Assembly (NCBI GenBank): GCA_948888345.1
Contig: CAQTPN010000087.1
Location: 1-6,416 of the forward strand
From: an uncultured bacterium
GTDB taxonomy: Bacteria; Cyanobacteriota; Vampirovibrionia; Gastranaerophilales; Gastranaerophilaceae
DNA: 6,416 nucleotides
Direction: 5' to 3'
Part shown: piece after piece, positions 6,406 through 6,416 of the stretch
How positions within the stretch are numbered: the stretch's first letter is position 1
Layout of the letters: the number at the start of each line of letters is the position of its first letter
The notes under the pieces: generated by a model
Seen by the model: only the letters and a program-made list of their open reading frames with translations
Database searches by the model: none
Told to the model about the DNA's origin: nothing
Made by a program: the position numbers and the translations under genes

Positions 6406-6416
6406 CTGACTTAACA

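Noticed and set aside
1..6416. CRISPR array, tRNA/rRNA gene, insertion sequence or phage attachment site
   Set aside because: No regularly spaced repeats, no cloverleaf or rRNA-like stretch, no transposase and no terminal inverted repeats were seen.

Overview
The window is AT-rich bacterial DNA with five complete protein-coding genes, all on the + strand. Only two belong to families I recognise with confidence: ribH (6,7-dimethyl-8-ribityllumazine synthase) and a site-2 metalloprotease of the RseP/M50B family. The other three are uncharacterised proteins: one membrane-anchored, one secreted and membrane-anchored, one large and acidic. The low GC content, the Q/N-rich membrane-anchored unknown, the AMIN-like envelope protein and the RseP homologue together suggest a diderm, AT-rich gut-type lineage. 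My best guess is a non-photosynthetic relative of Cyanobacteria (Vampirovibrionia/Melainabacteria, Gastranaerophilales), but this is style-based inference and no phylogenetic marker in the window settles it.

Layout. Bases 1-177 hold a strong rho-independent terminator (53-85) that ends an upstream transcript lying mostly outside the window, followed by the leader of the first gene. Bases 178-1857 encode a 559-residue protein with a Q/N-rich N-terminus, one membrane helix, an Ala/Lys/Glu-rich helical stalk and a C-terminal region with three degenerate 'DG...TG.I..Y' repeats. A probable extended -10 promoter follows at once and drives ribH (1933-2397). Bases 2524-3234 encode a signal-peptide protein with an AMIN-like exported domain, one transmembrane helix and a basic cytoplasmic tail. 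It may be expressed from a nearly leaderless transcript. A promoter at about 3271-3299 precedes a likely two-gene unit: a 546-residue acidic, mostly disordered protein (3324-4964) and, 16 bases later, the RseP-like protease (4981-6405).

How the genes relate. Three or four of the five products are probably membrane or envelope proteins; ribH is a housekeeping gene sitting alone among them, without other riboflavin genes or an FMN riboswitch. The tight spacing of the acidic protein and the protease suggests co-expression and perhaps a shared envelope role. The most unusual features are a roughly 100-residue insertion that splits the PDZ domain of the protease and contains a LysM-like stretch, and the helix-acidic linker-coiled coil layout of the acidic protein, which recalls bacterial scaffold proteins without evident sequence identity.
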